From assembly GCA_964404745.1 (NCBI GenBank), contig CAYOLG010000010.1, forward strand, positions 71,263 through 135,262: DNA of 64,000 nucleotides. Reading direction: 5' to 3'. Under the pieces are notes generated by a model. The model worked only from the letters and a program-made list of their open reading frames with translations, searched no databases and was not told the DNA's origin. The stretch's first letter is position 1. Each line of letters starts with the position of its first letter. The DNA comes from Pelagisphaera sp964404745. Its GTDB lineage: Bacteria > Verrucomicrobiota > Verrucomicrobiia > Opitutales > Opitutaceae. A program made the position numbers and the translations under genes. Positions 45,863 to 55,755 of the stretch are shown piece by piece.

Positions 45863-47107
45863 TTGGACGAACCGATCCATCACCCCGATGCGATAATTGT
45901 TGGCGCTGGCGTAGCTGGTTTACGCTGTGCCTTAGAGCTCCAAGATCGGGGCTTCAAGCCCCTAGTTATTGAAGCCTCCGACCGCGTAGGAGGTAGAATA
46001 AAAACTGATTCAGTCCATGGCTTCAAACTCGACCGGGGCTTTCAAGTGCTTCTTACAGCATATGACGAGTGCCAATCCGTTCTCGACTACGATACCCTGA
46101 AGCTAGGCTATCTGGAACCTGGAGCAATAGTCTGGACTGGATCTAAATTCGAATCGGTCTCAGATCCGTGGAGACGCCCCAGCTCAGTTCTGCGATCCGC
46201 CCGTAGCCCGATCGGTTCATTGAAAGACAAACTCAAAATCGCCGGACTCAGAAATCGGCTAACCCACACCTCCGTCGAACAGATCTACAACGAAAAACAA
46301 GATATCCCTACAAACGACTATCTAGAGGAGCTTGGCTATTCAGGAAAATTCATAGCCTCGTTCCTGCGGCCTTTTTACGAAGGAATCTTTCTCGAACATG
46401 GACTAGCCACAAGCCGCATCATGTTCGATTTCGTATTCAAAATGTTCGCAGAAGGCTATGCGGCACTGCCAGAGAGTGGAATGAGCAGGATACCAGAACA
46501 AATGGCTTCAAAGTTGCCGCCCGAAGATATTCGCCTGAGTACTCGCGTTGCCACGGTCCAACCGCAATGTTTACAACTGGCAGACGGAACCGAAATCCGC
46601 TCCAATTACATTGTTCTCGCTACTGATATGACAACTGCGGCTACTTTAATCGGGGATGATTCCTTAGATCGGGGCTGGAATAAGACTCACTGCCTTTATT
46701 TCTCTAGCCCTCGCAGTCCCTTACCAGGAGCGTACATTGCTCTAAATGGCTCTCAGACGGGAAAGATTTCCAATATAGCCGTTCCCAGCGATGCGGCCAA
46801 TGGCTATGCCCCAGACGGCAAATCGCTCCTTTGCGTCTCCACTAATGGAGCTGCTTCTCTCGAAGAAATCCAAAGCGAACTTCGCTCTTGGTTCGGCAGC
46901 GCAGCGAAGTCGTTTCGCTTTCTCAAGCAATACTCAATTCCAGAGGCCCTACCGCGTCAATTGCCCGGAGATAATGGATACGGGGAAAGCTCCGTCCAAC
47001 TGGATTCCGGCTTGTGGATATGCGGCGACTACAGATATTCCGCTTCCATCCAGGGAGCTATGGCTTCTGGCAGAAAAGTCGCGGAGGCGATATCTCAGGT
47101 ACATTGA
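45863..47107 (+). CDS. FAD-dependent amine oxidase/phytoene desaturase-like oxidoreductase
   Basis: A 414-residue flavoprotein. The FAD dinucleotide-binding motif is IIVGAGVAGLRCALELQDRG at about residues 11-30, followed by VIEASDRVGGRIKTD, and the C-terminal FAD contact is LWICGDYRYSASIQGAMASG. This is the layout of the amine oxidase/phytoene desaturase group. The start is a TTG at 45863; no ATG fits before the GxGxxG. The substrate is unknown; a terpenoid or tetrapyrrole is plausible from the family. Its stop overlaps the next gene's TTG start. Confidence 0.85.
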   Translation: MDEPIHHPDAIIVGAGVAGLRCALELQDRGFKPLVIEASDRVGGRIKTDSVHGFKLDRGFQVLLTAYDECQSVLDYDTLKLGYLEPGAIVWTGSKFESVSDPWRRPSSVLRSARSPIGSLKDKLKIAGLRNRLTHTSVEQIYNEKQDIPTNDYLEELGYSGKFIASFLRPFYEGIFLEHGLATSRIMFDFVFKMFAEGYAALPESGMSRIPEQMASKLPPEDIRLSTRVATVQPQCLQLADGTEIRSNYIVLATDMTTAATLIGDDSLDRGWNKTHCLYFSSPRSPLPGAYIALNGSQTGKISNIAVPSDAANGYAPDGKSLLCVSTNGAASLEEIQSELRSWFGSAAKSFRFLKQYSIPEALPRQLPGDNGYGESSVQLDSGLWICGDYRYSASIQGAMASGRKVAEAISQVH

Positions 47108-47844
47108 TATTTGGCAAACAGCACCCAGCCCTTGAATTCACTAGCCATCGACCTTGGCCGTTGCCTAGACGTAAATGGATCCTCAGGCAACGCTGGCTGA
47201 ATCTGGTTTTTCTGCATTGGGAAATCGACTACATCGACCTGAGAAAACGAATACCTAACGATCTGGAAATCGATCTGCACGACGGCAAAGCCTGGATCGC
47301 TATCGTGCCCTTCGACATGCGCGCCGTGACCCTACGCTATTTCCCCGCTTTTTCCCCGCTATCGAATTTCCCTGAGATCAATGTGCGCACCTATGTAGTT
47401 CACAATGGTAAGCCCGGAGTCTGGTTTTTTAGCCTCGACGCTCCTTCGCGATTCGCCGTGTGGGCTGCTAAGACATTCTTTAACCTGCCCTATCGCCATG
47501 GTGATGTGAAAATCGAGGATCAAAACGGCATTCACCACTACACCAGCCAAGTCGGGGAAGATCGCTTCGACTCGATCTACCAACCCATAACCGGCGCCGC
47601 AGCCTTGGGCAAAGGTTCATTCGAAGAATGGTGCACTGAGCGCTACTGCCTCTACTGCCAGAGCAACGAGGGCCATCTCTATCGCACGGAAGTCCAACAC
47701 CAAAAATGGCCGCTGCAGAACGCCGAAATCGACCTTCGAAAAAATAGCCTCCTCGACCGTTTCAATGTCGGAGAACGGCGCCCCTCGGTTTTGTATTCTG
47801 AAAGCATTGATGTAGTTGCTTACGCTCCAGAGCGGATTGCCTGA
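47104..47844 (+). CDS. DUF2071 (YqjF-like) protein
   Basis: A 246-residue protein of the DUF2071 family: LRQRWLNLVFLHWEID, LRKRIPNDLEIDLHDGKAWIAIVPFDMRAV, FPEINVRTYVVHNGKPGVWFFSLDA, and a C-terminal LYSESIDVVAYAPE. The start is placed at TTG 47104, which overlaps the stop of the upstream oxidoreductase (TTGA), because upstream codons in this frame only shadow that gene. The function is unknown. The family often sits in stress or light-response gene groups. The gene ends 29 bases before the N gap. Confidence 0.85.
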   Translation: MIFGKQHPALEFTSHRPWPLPRRKWILRQRWLNLVFLHWEIDYIDLRKRIPNDLEIDLHDGKAWIAIVPFDMRAVTLRYFPAFSPLSNFPEINVRTYVVHNGKPGVWFFSLDAPSRFAVWAAKTFFNLPYRHGDVKIEDQNGIHHYTSQVGEDRFDSIYQPITGAAALGKGSFEEWCTERYCLYCQSNEGHLYRTEVQHQKWPLQNAEIDLRKNSLLDRFNVGERRPSVLYSESIDVVAYAPERIA

Positions 47845-47872
47845 AAGACCACTCGTCACCACCATACGATTA

Positions 47873-47972
47873 NNNNNNNNNNNNNNNNNNNNNNNNNNNN
47901 NNNNNNNNNNNNNNNNNNNNNNNNNNNNNNNNNNNNNNNNNNNNNNNNNNNNNNNNNNNNNNNNNNNNNNNN
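47873..47972. other. Assembly gap (100 N)
   Basis: Exactly 100 Ns, a usual placeholder for a gap of unknown length between scaffolded contigs. The missing DNA should hold the 5' part of the antiporter pseudogene. Gene order across this point is therefore less certain than elsewhere. Confidence 0.95.
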
Positions 47973-49127
47973 AGTTTCTCATAACGATCGGCGGCATTCT
48001 CCTAATCGGTCTAGTCGTATCCAACTTGGCCTAACGCGCTTTTCTGCCGAGAGTGACGATGCTTCTCGCCTTCGGGGCTATGATCGGCACGCAGGGGCTC
48101 GATCTGTTCCCGCATATATTCGAGGACCGTTTCGAATTTATCGCCGATATGACCTCGCTGATGGTCGGATTTCTGCTCTGAGGAAAACTAACCCGCAAAT
48201 CGCTTCAGGGATACAAGCGAAAGGTATTCTGGATATCCATTAGAGCCGCCATTATCACCGCTGTGTTCGTGAGCCTTGGTCTGATCGCCCTTCGCGCAAG
48301 TATCGAGATCGCCGTTATACTCGGATGCATTGCCTCGGCCACCGCTCCCGCCGCTGTGCTAAATGTCGTCACCGAAACAAAAGCCCGTGGTAAGTTAAGC
48401 AGGCTCCTGATATCGATAGTGGCTTTGGACGATATTTGGGCCCTGATGCTTTTCGGTTTTTGCATGGCATCGTTGGATTCCTTAATAGCAATGGCGGCGA
48501 ATCCTACTTCGCTGTAGTCGCTACCCGGGAAATTGGAGGAACCCTCTCGCTGGGCCTATTAATGGGACTGCCAGCATCCTTTTTGACTGGACGAATAAAA
48601 TCAGGGGAACCTATCCTATCGGAGGCTATAGGAATCGTTTTTCTGTGCTGCGGCCTGGCTATCTGGCTGGAAGTTTCGCACTTAATCGCGGCAATGGCCA
48701 TGGGAGCCGTCACCACTAATTTTGCGGAACACCATGCCCGCCCCTTCCATGCTATTGAGGGCATCGAGTGGCCATTTATGGCAATATTTTTCTTCCTAGC
48801 CGGGCCTTCCCTAGAGATTCGGACCCTTAAGGAGGTTGGAATTACAGGAAGCGCTTATATCCTCGCTAGGTCGCTAGGAAAATACCTGGGTGGACGCTTA
48901 GGCAGCATCTTTAGCGGAGCCAGCACGCGAACGCAACGCTGGGTGGGAGCCGCTCTCTTGCCACAAGCTGGGGTAGCCAACGGAATGGCCTTGGTCGCCT
49001 CGAATCATTATCCTGAATACAGACAGGCCCTTTTGCCCATTGTTATCAGCAGCACTGTCTTCGAAATTTTCGGGCCCATTTTACCCGCATGGCGATCCGG
49101 AAGTCGGGGGAATACGTGACCCTCTAG
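47973..49127 (+). pseudogene. CPA2-type cation:proton antiporter, decayed
   Basis: The 5' end is lost in the gap. The rest reads as a membrane antiporter (Na_H_Exchanger/Kef-like). In frame 2, LLAFGAMIGTQGLDLFP, GCIASATAPAAVLNVV and LDDIWALMLFGFCMA are broken by TAA (48032-48034) and TGA (48179-48181, where a Gly codon is expected). A one-base loss near 48468 moves the frame, giving IVGFLNSNGGESYF, LAGPSLEIRTLKEVGITG and LLPQAGVANGMALVA. Another shift near 49082 hides the end (TRMAIRKSGEYV). Four lesions show that the gene is dead. Its tail overlaps the convergent DUF1501 stop. Confidence 0.88.
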
Positions 49128-50572
49128 GCAAACAACTTGCGAATCACGTTGCCGGTATTGATCGTCGGCCGTTCCAGGCGGCCACCCGTTTTGAATTCCA
49201 GCGTCATGTGATCCAGCCCAATGGCGTGTAGAATCGATGCATGAAGATCATGCACATGGGCTTTTTCGCTGACCGCCCACAGTCCAAGGTCATCTGTAGA
49301 GCCAATCGTTTGACCCCCTTGAACGCCTCCGCCAGCCATCCACATAGTAAACCCAAATGGGTTGTGATCGCGCCCATTGCCTTTTTCGCTCATCGGCGTT
49401 CGACCAAACTCGCCTCCCCAGACCACAAGCGTGTCTTCCAGCATTCCACGTTGCTTGAGATCGCTTAACAAACCGGAAATAGGTTGATCCACAGAACGAC
49501 AAAGCGCCGCGCTACGCGCTTCGTGATTAGCGTGCGTATCCCAAGCGCTTCCGGCTCCACTATAAACTTGGACAAAGCGAACTCCACGCTCAACCAGACG
49601 ACGGGCTAGCAGGCACTGTCTCCCATAACCCTCGGTTTCTTTTCGATCGAGTCCGTATAGCGATTTGGTAGCCTCAGTCTCTTGGGCGAGGTCAACCGCC
49701 TCCGGAGCTTCCGACTGCATGCGATAGGCCATCTCGTAAGCATTGATACGGGCTTCCAACTCATCGTCGAAAGCGTTTTGCTCCGAATGGCGTCGATTCA
49801 ATTTGGCCAGCAAATCCAGCTTTTTGCGCTGACGGGAATCCGTCATGCCTTCCGGGGGAACCAGATTCTGAATCGGAGTAGACCCATTTTGGAAGAGGGT
49901 CCCTTGATAGGTTGCCGGCATGAAACCGGTTCCCCAATTACGCACGCCGCCAAGCGGCATTTTCTCTCGGTCGGTCAGAACGACATACGACGGCAGGTTA
50001 TCGTTGAGCGAACCGAGCCCGTAGACCGCCCATGCGCCGAGTGAAGGGCGCCCTCCTAAAATCGAGCCCGTATTCATTTGGCAAACCGAACCCACGTGAT
50101 TCAGCCCGTCAGCCCAGCAAGAGCGAACGACTGCCAGATCATCCACGTGTTTGGCGATATGAGGGAACCAATCGGATACCCACAATCCGCTTTGCCCATG
50201 TCGCTTCCATTTGCGGGGCGAGCCAAGCAATGGCGAACCTTGTTCACCCATAGCAGTAATGGGCTCCTTGAAACTTTTGGGCAGCGTTTGGCCGTGAAGC
50301 TGATTCAGCAAAGGCTTGGGGTCGAAGAGATCGAGATGGCTCGGCCCACCTTCCATAAAGAGGAAAATCACTTGCTTGGCGGCGCCCAAGTGATGGCCTA
50401 CCTTAGAGCTGAGCGGATTTGGCGGAGCCCCAAACGCCCTATCGAATCCCAGCATGCTGGCCAACGCCAGACCCGTCACCCCGCCGCCTGCACGCATAAT
50501 GAAATCCCTTCGGGAAACCGGCGACTCCCTGTGAGGAATCGCTTGGCTCGTGTGATCTCGATAGAATTTCAT
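49124..50572 (-). CDS. DUF1501 secreted sulfatase-like protein
   Basis: A 482-residue protein with a twin-arginine-type N-terminus (SRRDFIMRAGGGVTGLALASMLG) and the DUF1501 body: KQVIFLFMEGGPSHLDLFDPKP, VRSCWADGLNHVGSVCQMNTG, LVVWGGEFGRTPMSEKGNGRDHNPFGFTMWMAGGGV. The fold is alkaline-phosphatase-like. These proteins are nearly confined to PVC bacteria and travel with DUF1549/DUF1553 cytochrome-like partners, as here (20 bases downstream of that gene). The substrate is unknown, but polysaccharide breakdown is the usual context. Confidence 0.92.
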   Translation of the reverse strand: MKFYRDHTSQAIPHRESPVSRRDFIMRAGGGVTGLALASMLGFDRAFGAPPNPLSSKVGHHLGAAKQVIFLFMEGGPSHLDLFDPKPLLNQLHGQTLPKSFKEPITAMGEQGSPLLGSPRKWKRHGQSGLWVSDWFPHIAKHVDDLAVVRSCWADGLNHVGSVCQMNTGSILGGRPSLGAWAVYGLGSLNDNLPSYVVLTDREKMPLGGVRNWGTGFMPATYQGTLFQNGSTPIQNLVPPEGMTDSRQRKKLDLLAKLNRRHSEQNAFDDELEARINAYEMAYRMQSEAPEAVDLAQETEATKSLYGLDRKETEGYGRQCLLARRLVERGVRFVQVYSGAGSAWDTHANHEARSAALCRSVDQPISGLLSDLKQRGMLEDTLVVWGGEFGRTPMSEKGNGRDHNPFGFTMWMAGGGVQGGQTIGSTDDLGLWAVSEKAHVHDLHASILHAIGLDHMTLEFKTGGRLERPTINTGNVIRKLFA

Positions 50573-50591
50573 CTCGCTACGCCAGTCAGGC

Positions 50592-52721
50592 TCAGTTGAT
50601 ATAAATAAATTCGTTTGTATTCAGCAAAACGTGACAAAGATCAATCCAGCTCTCCTCTTTGGATGGTTCATCCAGAAAACTTTGGGCCAATTGAATCTCC
50701 TCAACCTCCGGTGCCCGGCCGAGAGCGATTTCATAGGCAGCGACGATACGCTTTTCCACACCATCCGATTCATGATTCAATAGCCGTTGGGCGAACGATT
50801 CAGCTCGAGCCAGGGGCCAGTCTCCATTCATCAATGAAAGGGCCTGCAATGGAGTCGTTGTTATGTCACGCATATGACAACTATTATGCAAATCGGGCGT
50901 ATCGAACTTGTTCATCATCGTCCGTAGCTTGTTCCGCTTATTCAATACGTAGATAGACCGTCGATTCGATTCCTCTTCGGAAACTCCGGGCCCACCCATG
51001 GCCCAATCCATCTCCCCTCCTACAAATAGCATGGAGTCGCGCAACTGCTCAGCATCCATCCGCCTGACCGGCATTCGCCAAAGCAAACGGTTGTCCGGAT
51101 CGATGCCCTCAGCTAGTTCATTTACGTTTATCGATCCTTGGCGATAAGTCGCCGACGTCATGATCAATCGGTGCATTGCCTTCAGACTCCATCCCTCAGC
51201 GACGAATTGCCGAGCCAGCCAATCCAGTAACTCAGGATGACTGGGTCGATCGCCCAAATCGCCAAAGTCGTTGCTGGAAGCGACGATTCCCTGGCCAAAA
51301 TGCCATTGCCACAAACGATTGACCATCACGCGCGTAGTCAGCTGATTTGAACCATCCGTCAGCCAATCGGCCAGCGTCGCTCTTCGCCCTGTCGTATTAG
51401 GATTACCGGGAACTGGCTTAATCTCTGGGTCATCCAGGCCCAAGACGGATAAGTAACCCGGTGCCACCTCCCTTTTTTTGCCCTTTTCCTCGACATACAC
51501 TTTGGGAGGCGCACCACCGACATCGCGAACCGAAGACACCCGCTCAAGCTCTGCTGGACGATAGCTATCGTATTCAGCAAGCTGAGACTTAAGTTCTATC
51601 CATTTCTCGGCATGCTCCTCAGCGATATTCTTCTGCAAATCATTAGTCGATCTCCAGCCAATCATTTTCTCGGCAAAGCGAGCTAGCTGTTCCTCGTAAG
51701 GAGTGCGCGAGTCCTTGAGCACGATTTCCTGCACATAGGGAGGGAGCTTAGCGAATGCGGCATCCCAACCTTTCTTAAGAGAGGCCGCTTCGATCACCTC
51801 AATCTCGGCCCTCAAGCCTGTCGTCTTCTCTTCCCAAACAGCGAGCTGCTTTTCATACGCTACCTGCGCCTCTTCGCCTCCCAGATAGACTTCCTCCCAC
51901 GGCGAAATAGGGGCGAAAAAAGACTGGAGCTTGAAATAGTCTTCCTGGGATATGGGATCGAATTTGTGCTCGTGGCAACGGGCGCATTTCATACTGAGCC
52001 CCAGAAATACATCCCCAGTAACGTCCGTCATATCATCGAGGATGGCGGCCCAATGGCGGCCCATGTCTGGCTGATTATCCTCGTACGGCCACAGCCTCAA
52101 GTAGCCGGTCGCCTTTTTCGCGGCATCGCTATGCGGGTACAATTCATCGCCAGCAATTTGCTCTTTGATGAAGCGGGAATACGGCTTGTCCTCATTGAAC
52201 GACTCGATTACATAGTCGCGATACCGCCAGGCGTTGGGCCTGAGTTGGTCCGACTTGTACCCATCGGAATCAGCATAGCGAACCAAATCGAGCCAATGGC
52301 GAGCATACCGTTCTCCGTAGCGCGGCGAGTCCAGCAATCGGTCGATCAGTCGCTCGTAAGCGGCGGGGCTGTCGTCATTGGCGAAAGCCGCCACCTCGTC
52401 AGGCGTGGGCGGCAATCCGAGAAGATCCATAGATGCCCGACGAATAAGCGTTTCCCGATTCGCTTCGAGCGTGGGCTGGAGACCTACTCCTTCAAGCCGC
52501 GAGAGAATGAACGCATCGATAGGATTACGCTCCCAGCTCTTGTTCTCAACACTGGGAACAGCCGTTTCCGAAAGCGGCTGGAAAGCCCAAAAAGATCGCT
52601 CTTCGACTGAATATTCTACTTCAGACGCGCTCAGCCGAACCAGAAGTAAAAAAAGGGTCGCGACCAGCAACAACGCCGAGTCAGGCCGGCAATGGATTCG
52701 CGCAGTGGGTTTTCGATTCAT
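50592..52721 (-). CDS. DUF1549/DUF1553 secreted protein
   Basis: A 709-residue protein from Met at 52721 (11 more residues possible) with a signal segment (LLLVATLFLLLVRLSAS). DUF1549 is seen in NPIDAFILSRLEGVGLQPT, RRASMDLLGLPPTPDEV and YGERYARHWLDLVRYADSDGY. The haem-type C-x2-C-H lies in MKCARCHEHKFDPISQEDYF. DUF1553 covers the C-terminal part (RATLADWLTDGSNQLTTRVMVNRLWQWHFG). The N-terminal cytochrome domain (PSCyt1) present in many relatives is missing. It forms an operon with the DUF1501 gene and is divergent from the photolyase genes. Confidence 0.92.
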   Translation of the reverse strand: MNRKPTARIHCRPDSALLLVATLFLLLVRLSASEVEYSVEERSFWAFQPLSETAVPSVENKSWERNPIDAFILSRLEGVGLQPTLEANRETLIRRASMDLLGLPPTPDEVAAFANDDSPAAYERLIDRLLDSPRYGERYARHWLDLVRYADSDGYKSDQLRPNAWRYRDYVIESFNEDKPYSRFIKEQIAGDELYPHSDAAKKATGYLRLWPYEDNQPDMGRHWAAILDDMTDVTGDVFLGLSMKCARCHEHKFDPISQEDYFKLQSFFAPISPWEEVYLGGEEAQVAYEKQLAVWEEKTTGLRAEIEVIEAASLKKGWDAAFAKLPPYVQEIVLKDSRTPYEEQLARFAEKMIGWRSTNDLQKNIAEEHAEKWIELKSQLAEYDSYRPAELERVSSVRDVGGAPPKVYVEEKGKKREVAPGYLSVLGLDDPEIKPVPGNPNTTGRRATLADWLTDGSNQLTTRVMVNRLWQWHFGQGIVASSNDFGDLGDRPSHPELLDWLARQFVAEGWSLKAMHRLIMTSATYRQGSINVNELAEGIDPDNRLLWRMPVRRMDAEQLRDSMLFVGGEMDWAMGGPGVSEEESNRRSIYVLNKRNKLRTMMNKFDTPDLHNSCHMRDITTTPLQALSLMNGDWPLARAESFAQRLLNHESDGVEKRIVAAYEIALGRAPEVEEIQLAQSFLDEPSKEESWIDLCHVLLNTNEFIYIN

Positions 52722-52929
52722 AATTCGGGGCGTGGTATACAAAACTAACCGCAATCTTCGCGCAAATCATCGGTTTCGTCAAGATAGAGATCGCTCGGTC
52801 AAAACTGATCTGCATCAACGAAATCCCCGGGGGAGGCGGCTGACCATCTCCCCCATTTTCTGTTCATTTCCTCGTCTATGTGTTTCTCAGATTGGTCAAA
52901 ATGCTTTGTACCGTTCTATTGATCATACT

Positions 52930-54162
52930 GTGCCGGTCTTGCTTGAAAAATATCCACTGCCCACGAGGTCTGCCGCCCTCGAACAACTCGACCAATTCTC
53001 CCCTTTGGCCGGATTCGAGTACCAAAAATGGCGGAACTACGACTTTGGGCAACATCGACACACCCGCGTTTCCGGATTATCGCCTTATATCCGAATCGGC
53101 CTTTTGAATGAAGTTGAATGCGCCCGAGCCGTTCTTGCCAAACTTTCCGAAGCGCAATGCCGCAAATTCCTGGAGGAACTTTTCTGGAGGGTCTACTGGA
53201 AAGGATACCTCGAAAACCATCCGGCCATTTGGGATCAGTATCAATGCGATCTCGATTCCATCCTGACAATAGAATCGCTGAAAAGAAAGATAGACGCTGC
53301 CGAAAGCGGCCAAACGGGGATAGACTGTTTCGACTCCTGGGCCGCCGAACTGGTTGAAACTGGCTACTTGCACAACCATGCCCGCATGTGGTTTGCCAGC
53401 ATTTGGATTTTCACTCTAAAACTTCCTTGGCAAGCGGGGGCCCACTTCTTTCTTTCCCACCTTCTCGATGGCGACGCGGCGACCAACACGCTCAGTTGGA
53501 GGTGGGTGGCTGGCCTGCACACAAAAGGGAAAACCTATTTGGCCCGATCGGCCAATATCGCCAAATATACGGAAAAACGCTTTTCCCCGACCGGACTTGC
53601 TTCTCAAGCAGCGCCACTCGCTGAAGAATCGTTCCCACTTTCTCCCCATCCTCAAGCTGGACCATTTACAGTCTGTCACGGTTCTGCCTACGGGTACCTG
53701 TTTACTGACGACGACGTGAGCATACCTGATTTCGGCGACAAACGGCCAAGTTCAGCTCTAGCTCTTTTTCCGGAAGCTAGGTACGCTCGTACCAGCGCTA
53801 GTCAAAAGGTTGCTACCTTCAGACGCGCTTCGATGGAAGATACCGTGAAGCGGCTCGAAAACCAGGGAATACCAACGGCTCTTGTTTGCCGGAATCACAA
53901 GGATGCTGTCGGCGATTGGATCATTCAAAACCAGTTCGATACGATCGTCTCGCCTCAGCCCTACGTTGGCGATTGGAATAATGACTGGCCGGAAATCGAT
54001 GCGAGCATTGGTGCTCATGGTGCGACGCTTCGTTTGTTTCGCAGATGGTGGGAAGCCGAACTTTTCCCTCGAGCAACAAAAGGCTTCTTCAATTTAAAAA
54101 AACATTTGCCGACGGTTTGGGCCCGAATCCGCGCCTACAAAGAGAGCGATCCATTATTGTAA
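52930..54162 (+). CDS. Photolyase-like FAD-binding protein with inverted domain order
   Basis: A 410-residue protein from a GTG at 52930; TTG 52906 is an alternative. Residues about 20-230 are a photolyase/cryptochrome FAD-binding domain: RVSGLSPYIRIGLLNE, FLEELFWRVYWKGYLENHP, GYLHNHARMWFASIWIFTL, DGDAATNTLSWRWVAGLHT. The alpha/beta domain that normally comes first is instead suggested at the C-terminus (about residues 290-400: VKRLENQGIPTALVCRN, FDTIVSPQPYVGDWN). It is probably a light-driven repair or sensory flavoprotein. It overlaps the next photolyase gene by one base. Confidence 0.85.
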   Translation: MPVLLEKYPLPTRSAALEQLDQFSPLAGFEYQKWRNYDFGQHRHTRVSGLSPYIRIGLLNEVECARAVLAKLSEAQCRKFLEELFWRVYWKGYLENHPAIWDQYQCDLDSILTIESLKRKIDAAESGQTGIDCFDSWAAELVETGYLHNHARMWFASIWIFTLKLPWQAGAHFFLSHLLDGDAATNTLSWRWVAGLHTKGKTYLARSANIAKYTEKRFSPTGLASQAAPLAEESFPLSPHPQAGPFTVCHGSAYGYLFTDDDVSIPDFGDKRPSSALALFPEARYARTSASQKVATFRRASMEDTVKRLENQGIPTALVCRNHKDAVGDWIIQNQFDTIVSPQPYVGDWNNDWPEIDASIGAHGATLRLFRRWWEAELFPRATKGFFNLKKHLPTVWARIRAYKESDPLL

Positions 54163-55694
54163 TGCAAGATTCAACACAGATCGTCTGGTTCAAACGGGAT
54201 CTTCGGACTCTCGACCACGTCGCGCTGTCGAACGCTAGCGTCCGCGGCCTCGTCCTGCCTGTCTTTCTTGTCGAGCGAGAGATCCTGAATGGGCCCGATT
54301 TTAGCGGGCTCCACTGGAAATTCGTCTCAGAGGCTCTTTATGAGCTTCGAGATTCGCTTCGGAAACTCGGTTTGCCGCTTCTCATGCTTGAGGACGATGC
54401 CGTTTCCGCCTTCGCCAAACTCAAGTCGGCCTACGGCAAAATCGTCATTCACAGTCACGAAGAAACCGGAAACGCCATTTCCTACCAGCGTGATCAAGCC
54501 GTCCGAGCCTGGGCTAAGAAAAATCGTGTCGAGTTCAATGAGTATCCGCAAAATGGTGTCATTCGAGGACTGCGAAGCCGGGATGGCTGGTCGCGAAAAT
54601 GGAACGAGAGAATGCTTTCCCCGATAATTTCGATTCCGGAACACGTCAAGGCATCCGACCTGCGAGTTACCGGGGTTTCGTTGCCAAGCAGTCCTGACCT
54701 GAGACTCAATCAAGAATTTGGATACGACAATCAGCTTCGCGGAGGAGAGAAGACAGCCCGCCAGCTTCTCGATTCTTTTCTCGAGTCCCGCAGCAAGGGA
54801 TATGAGAAACTCATGAGCAGCCCCAATTCCGCCCCCCATCACTGCTCTCGCCTCAGCCCATATTTGGCTTGGGGATGCATTTCATCAAAAGCCGTAGTCC
54901 AAGCCACTCGCGCTCGGATCGCAGAGCTGAAAGAGGGAGATAGCAAGTCCGCTCCCGAGGGACCACGCCCCAAGTCTCTGACATCCTTCCTTTCTCGAAT
55001 GCACTGGCGCTGCCACTTCACTCAAAAGCTAGAGATGGAGCCTGAAATCGAATTCCGCTCTTTCAATCGAAGCCTCGACAACCTTCGGGAGGATTCTCCC
55101 GACCCAAAGAGGCTCGAGGCTTGGAAAGCGGGACAAACCGGATTTCCCTTCCTAGACGCCTGCATGCGTTATCTCAAAGCCAATGGATGGATCAATTTCA
55201 GGATGCGGGCCATGCTAGTATCCTTCGCTGCATACGATCTTTGGATCGATTGGCGCCTGATCAAAGACTTCCTAGCCCAAACCTTCGTCGACTACGAACC
55301 CGGTATCCACATTTCCCAATTGCAGATGCAAAGCGGGACCACTGGGATCAACACCTTGCGCATCTACAATCCAATTAAGCAAGGATTGGACCACGATCCG
55401 GAAGCGAGCTTTATGCGCCGCTGGGTTCCGGAAATCGCCAAACTTTCCAACACAGAAATACACGATTGGGGAACCGGCGATTTTCTGCGGCCGACGGCCG
55501 ATTATCCCCGCCCTATCGTTAACCATGCAGCGGCCGTCAAGTTAGTCAGACAACGATTTCGTGACGCCAGGACTGCCACAAACTACAAGAACGACAGCGA
55601 GAAGGTTCGTCTCATCCACGGCAGCCGCAAGCGAGCAACCAACAAGCGTCGAAAGCCGCCAAGTCACCCCAGCGAAACCGCTAACGCGAGCTGA
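54162..55694 (+). CDS. Cryptochrome/deoxyribodipyrimidine photolyase family protein
   Basis: A 510-residue protein from MQDSTQIVWFKRDLRTLDH; upstream frame lies inside the previous gene. The N-terminal alpha/beta antenna domain (about residues 5-170) includes HSHEETGNAISYQRD. The FAD domain (about residues 240-490) has HHCSRLSPYLAWGCISSK, TGFPFLDACMRYLKANGWINFRMRAM, and NTLRIYNPIKQG. The basic C-terminal tail (KRATNKRRKPPSHPS) is unusual and could bind DNA. It is cotranscribed with the preceding photolyase-like gene. Photolyase or cryptochrome activity cannot be separated from sequence alone. Confidence 0.9.
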   Translation: MQDSTQIVWFKRDLRTLDHVALSNASVRGLVLPVFLVEREILNGPDFSGLHWKFVSEALYELRDSLRKLGLPLLMLEDDAVSAFAKLKSAYGKIVIHSHEETGNAISYQRDQAVRAWAKKNRVEFNEYPQNGVIRGLRSRDGWSRKWNERMLSPIISIPEHVKASDLRVTGVSLPSSPDLRLNQEFGYDNQLRGGEKTARQLLDSFLESRSKGYEKLMSSPNSAPHHCSRLSPYLAWGCISSKAVVQATRARIAELKEGDSKSAPEGPRPKSLTSFLSRMHWRCHFTQKLEMEPEIEFRSFNRSLDNLREDSPDPKRLEAWKAGQTGFPFLDACMRYLKANGWINFRMRAMLVSFAAYDLWIDWRLIKDFLAQTFVDYEPGIHISQLQMQSGTTGINTLRIYNPIKQGLDHDPEASFMRRWVPEIAKLSNTEIHDWGTGDFLRPTADYPRPIVNHAAAVKLVRQRFRDARTATNYKNDSEKVRLIHGSRKRATNKRRKPPSHPSETANAS

Positions 55695-55755
55695 GCCCAC
55701 CCTCAGATTGGGCGATGCCCTAAGACTTTCGCTCGGAATCGCCAAGGAGGCGACT

